Source: Holtermannia corniformis (Eukaryota; Basidiomycota; Tremellomycetes; Holtermanniales). From it: a DNA stretch of 64,000 nt. The notes under the pieces are model-generated. The model made no database searches. It was not told where the DNA came from and saw nothing but the letters and a program-made list of their open reading frames with translations. The stretch covers positions 491,484 through 555,483 of the forward strand of contig BCIJ01000003.1 in assembly GCA_001599935.1 (NCBI GenBank), in the 5' to 3' direction. Both the position numbers and the translations under genes were made by a program. Of the stretch, positions 63,198 to 64,000 are shown one piece after another. The stretch's first letter is position 1. Every line of letters starts with the position of its first letter.

Positions 63198-64000
63198 ATG
63201 GCATCAAAAAAGAGGTGAGCGACAGGCATTCTTCACACGAACGGCGCTCAACTCTCGCAGCAAGCTCGACCTGCTCGTCCGCGTCCGACACCTCAACCCA
63301 CTGCCTCCACCTCCCTTCCCGCCAAAGCTCTTCAACATCGAGCCCAACCTCGCCAGACTCGGCGATGCGGCCTATCTCGCACCCTTGGCTGCCTCGCAGC
63401 AGCTGCCCATGATGGTCGACTCGGAAATGGGCATGCCGCTCGACCTGAACGCGTACCGAGACGCCGGGGTATGGGACGGTGTGGATTCAGGTTGGAATAC
63501 GGCGTAGTGTTGCGCGCAGGTTGGCTCACATGGCGTCTAGCACTGCAGCCGTCGGTCGAGCTCCCTGCTATCCACCCACAAGACGCTTTGCTGCTGCAGC
63601 CTGTGCGTAACGCTGCCGCTGGGTCCAGCGCGGCCGGGCCGTCGGGTACAAACACAAAGGCCGAGGACGTGACGTGGTTGAGAAACACGAGCTACATCTC
63701 GCGCAGTGACGCGACTGCGCGGAGAGCGAGGGACGCCGAAGCGTCAAAGTACATCTATTGTCCCGGATCCGATCGCGTGAAGACTGACGGAGCGCTAGAC
63801 GGAAGGAGGAGATTGTCGATGCATCAGAAGAGGCCCAACTCAACGCCATCCACCAATCGTTTATGGATATGCACAGCCAAAAGCTCGAAGACATTCGGCA
63901 TCCGCAAAAGCCAAAAGTCCGCGTGGTCGAGGTCGGTTCGCTCTGCATCTATGCAACACCAACTGATGCGTCATTTAGTCATACGACATCTTGCCAGACG
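63198..64000 (+). CDS. PAF1: PAF1 complex subunit Paf1, 5' part (runs off the window)
   Basis: The ATG at 63198 encodes MASKK, and after a short intron SKLDLLVRVRHLNPLPPPPF, PPKLFNIEPNLARL and EMGMPLDLNAYRDAGVWDGV. Next come DVTWLRNTSYIS and RKEEIVDASEEAQLNAIHQS, then DIRHPQKPKVRVVESYDILP at the window edge. The order KLD--RVRH-NPLPPPPFPPK, DLGMPLDL-like, WLR-T-YIS and LRHP-KP-VVESYDILPD is the Paf1 signature. Paf1 travels with RNA polymerase II and supports histone H2B ubiquitination and H3K4/K36 methylation. Four introns are visible; the last has the donor GTCGGT. The C-terminal half is outside the window. Confidence 0.93.

Overview
The window is nuclear DNA of a fungus, very probably a basidiomycete with a compact genome. 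The evidence is dense protein-coding genes on both strands, nearly all split by short introns of about 35-60 nt with a GCTGAC or GCTAAC branch point close to the acceptor, plus a set of typically fungal proteins. Species cannot be fixed from sequence alone; a small-genome Pucciniomycotina-like yeast or dimorphic fungus is a guess. I saw no rRNA, tRNA, CRISPR or intact transposon. All multi-exon models were spliced by eye from frame, splice sites and conserved protein motifs.

Layout. 1-1733: no gene; a degenerate repeat region lying inside, or replacing the rest of, a gene whose first exon (1734-1919, minus) is the N-terminus of nucleosome assembly protein NAP1. 2241-3833: CAF16-type soluble ABC ATPase. 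3974-6280: low-complexity 768-aa protein. 6910-10080: peroxisomal acyl-CoA oxidase. 10368-11883: paraoxonase-like esterase. 11961-12603: UXT/prefoldin-alpha protein. 13098-15358: DASH cryptochrome with an RGG tail. 15417-16486: RING-like protein with a possible SUMO-interacting motif. 16607-about 19101: NHA1-type Na+/H+ antiporter. 19199-21172: GDP-mannose pyrophosphorylase-like GMPPA. 21459-25173: Boi/Pob1 scaffold (SH3-SAM-PH) with a C-terminal CH-like segment. 25356-26942: bZIP factor. 27071-27328: small unknown gene. 27647-27795: carboxylesterase relic. 27994-29639: unrecognised nuclear-type protein. 29759-34329: GH63-type glycosidase. 34499-37042: ER alpha-1,2-mannosidase GH47. 37749-39612 and 39948-42161: two tandem MFS transporters. 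42213-43676: ArfGAP. 43843-45362: triose-phosphate/nucleotide-sugar transporter family. 45932-47946: kinetochore DSN1. 48076-50250: splicing factor PRP17. 50259-51816: ER DnaJ ending RDEL. 52222-53507: RPB3. 53550-54319: ankyrin protein. 54420-62914: ATR/Mec1/Rad3 kinase. 63198 to the window end: PAF1, partial.

Functionally this is mostly housekeeping: transcription (CAF16, RPB3, PAF1), splicing (PRP17), checkpoint and chromosome segregation (ATR, DSN1), and a loose neighbourhood of secretory and glycan genes (GMPPA, GH47, a TPT-family transporter, ArfGAP, the ER DnaJ). No co-regulated cluster is implied. The most unusual observations are the interrupted NAP1 gene with its TAGCTG-rich repeat region, several microexons of 10-18 nt, frequent GTC(A/G)GT 5' splice sites, an NHA1 gene with no obvious ATG between it and the neighbouring stop codon, and a bZIP protein lacking the invariant asparagine.
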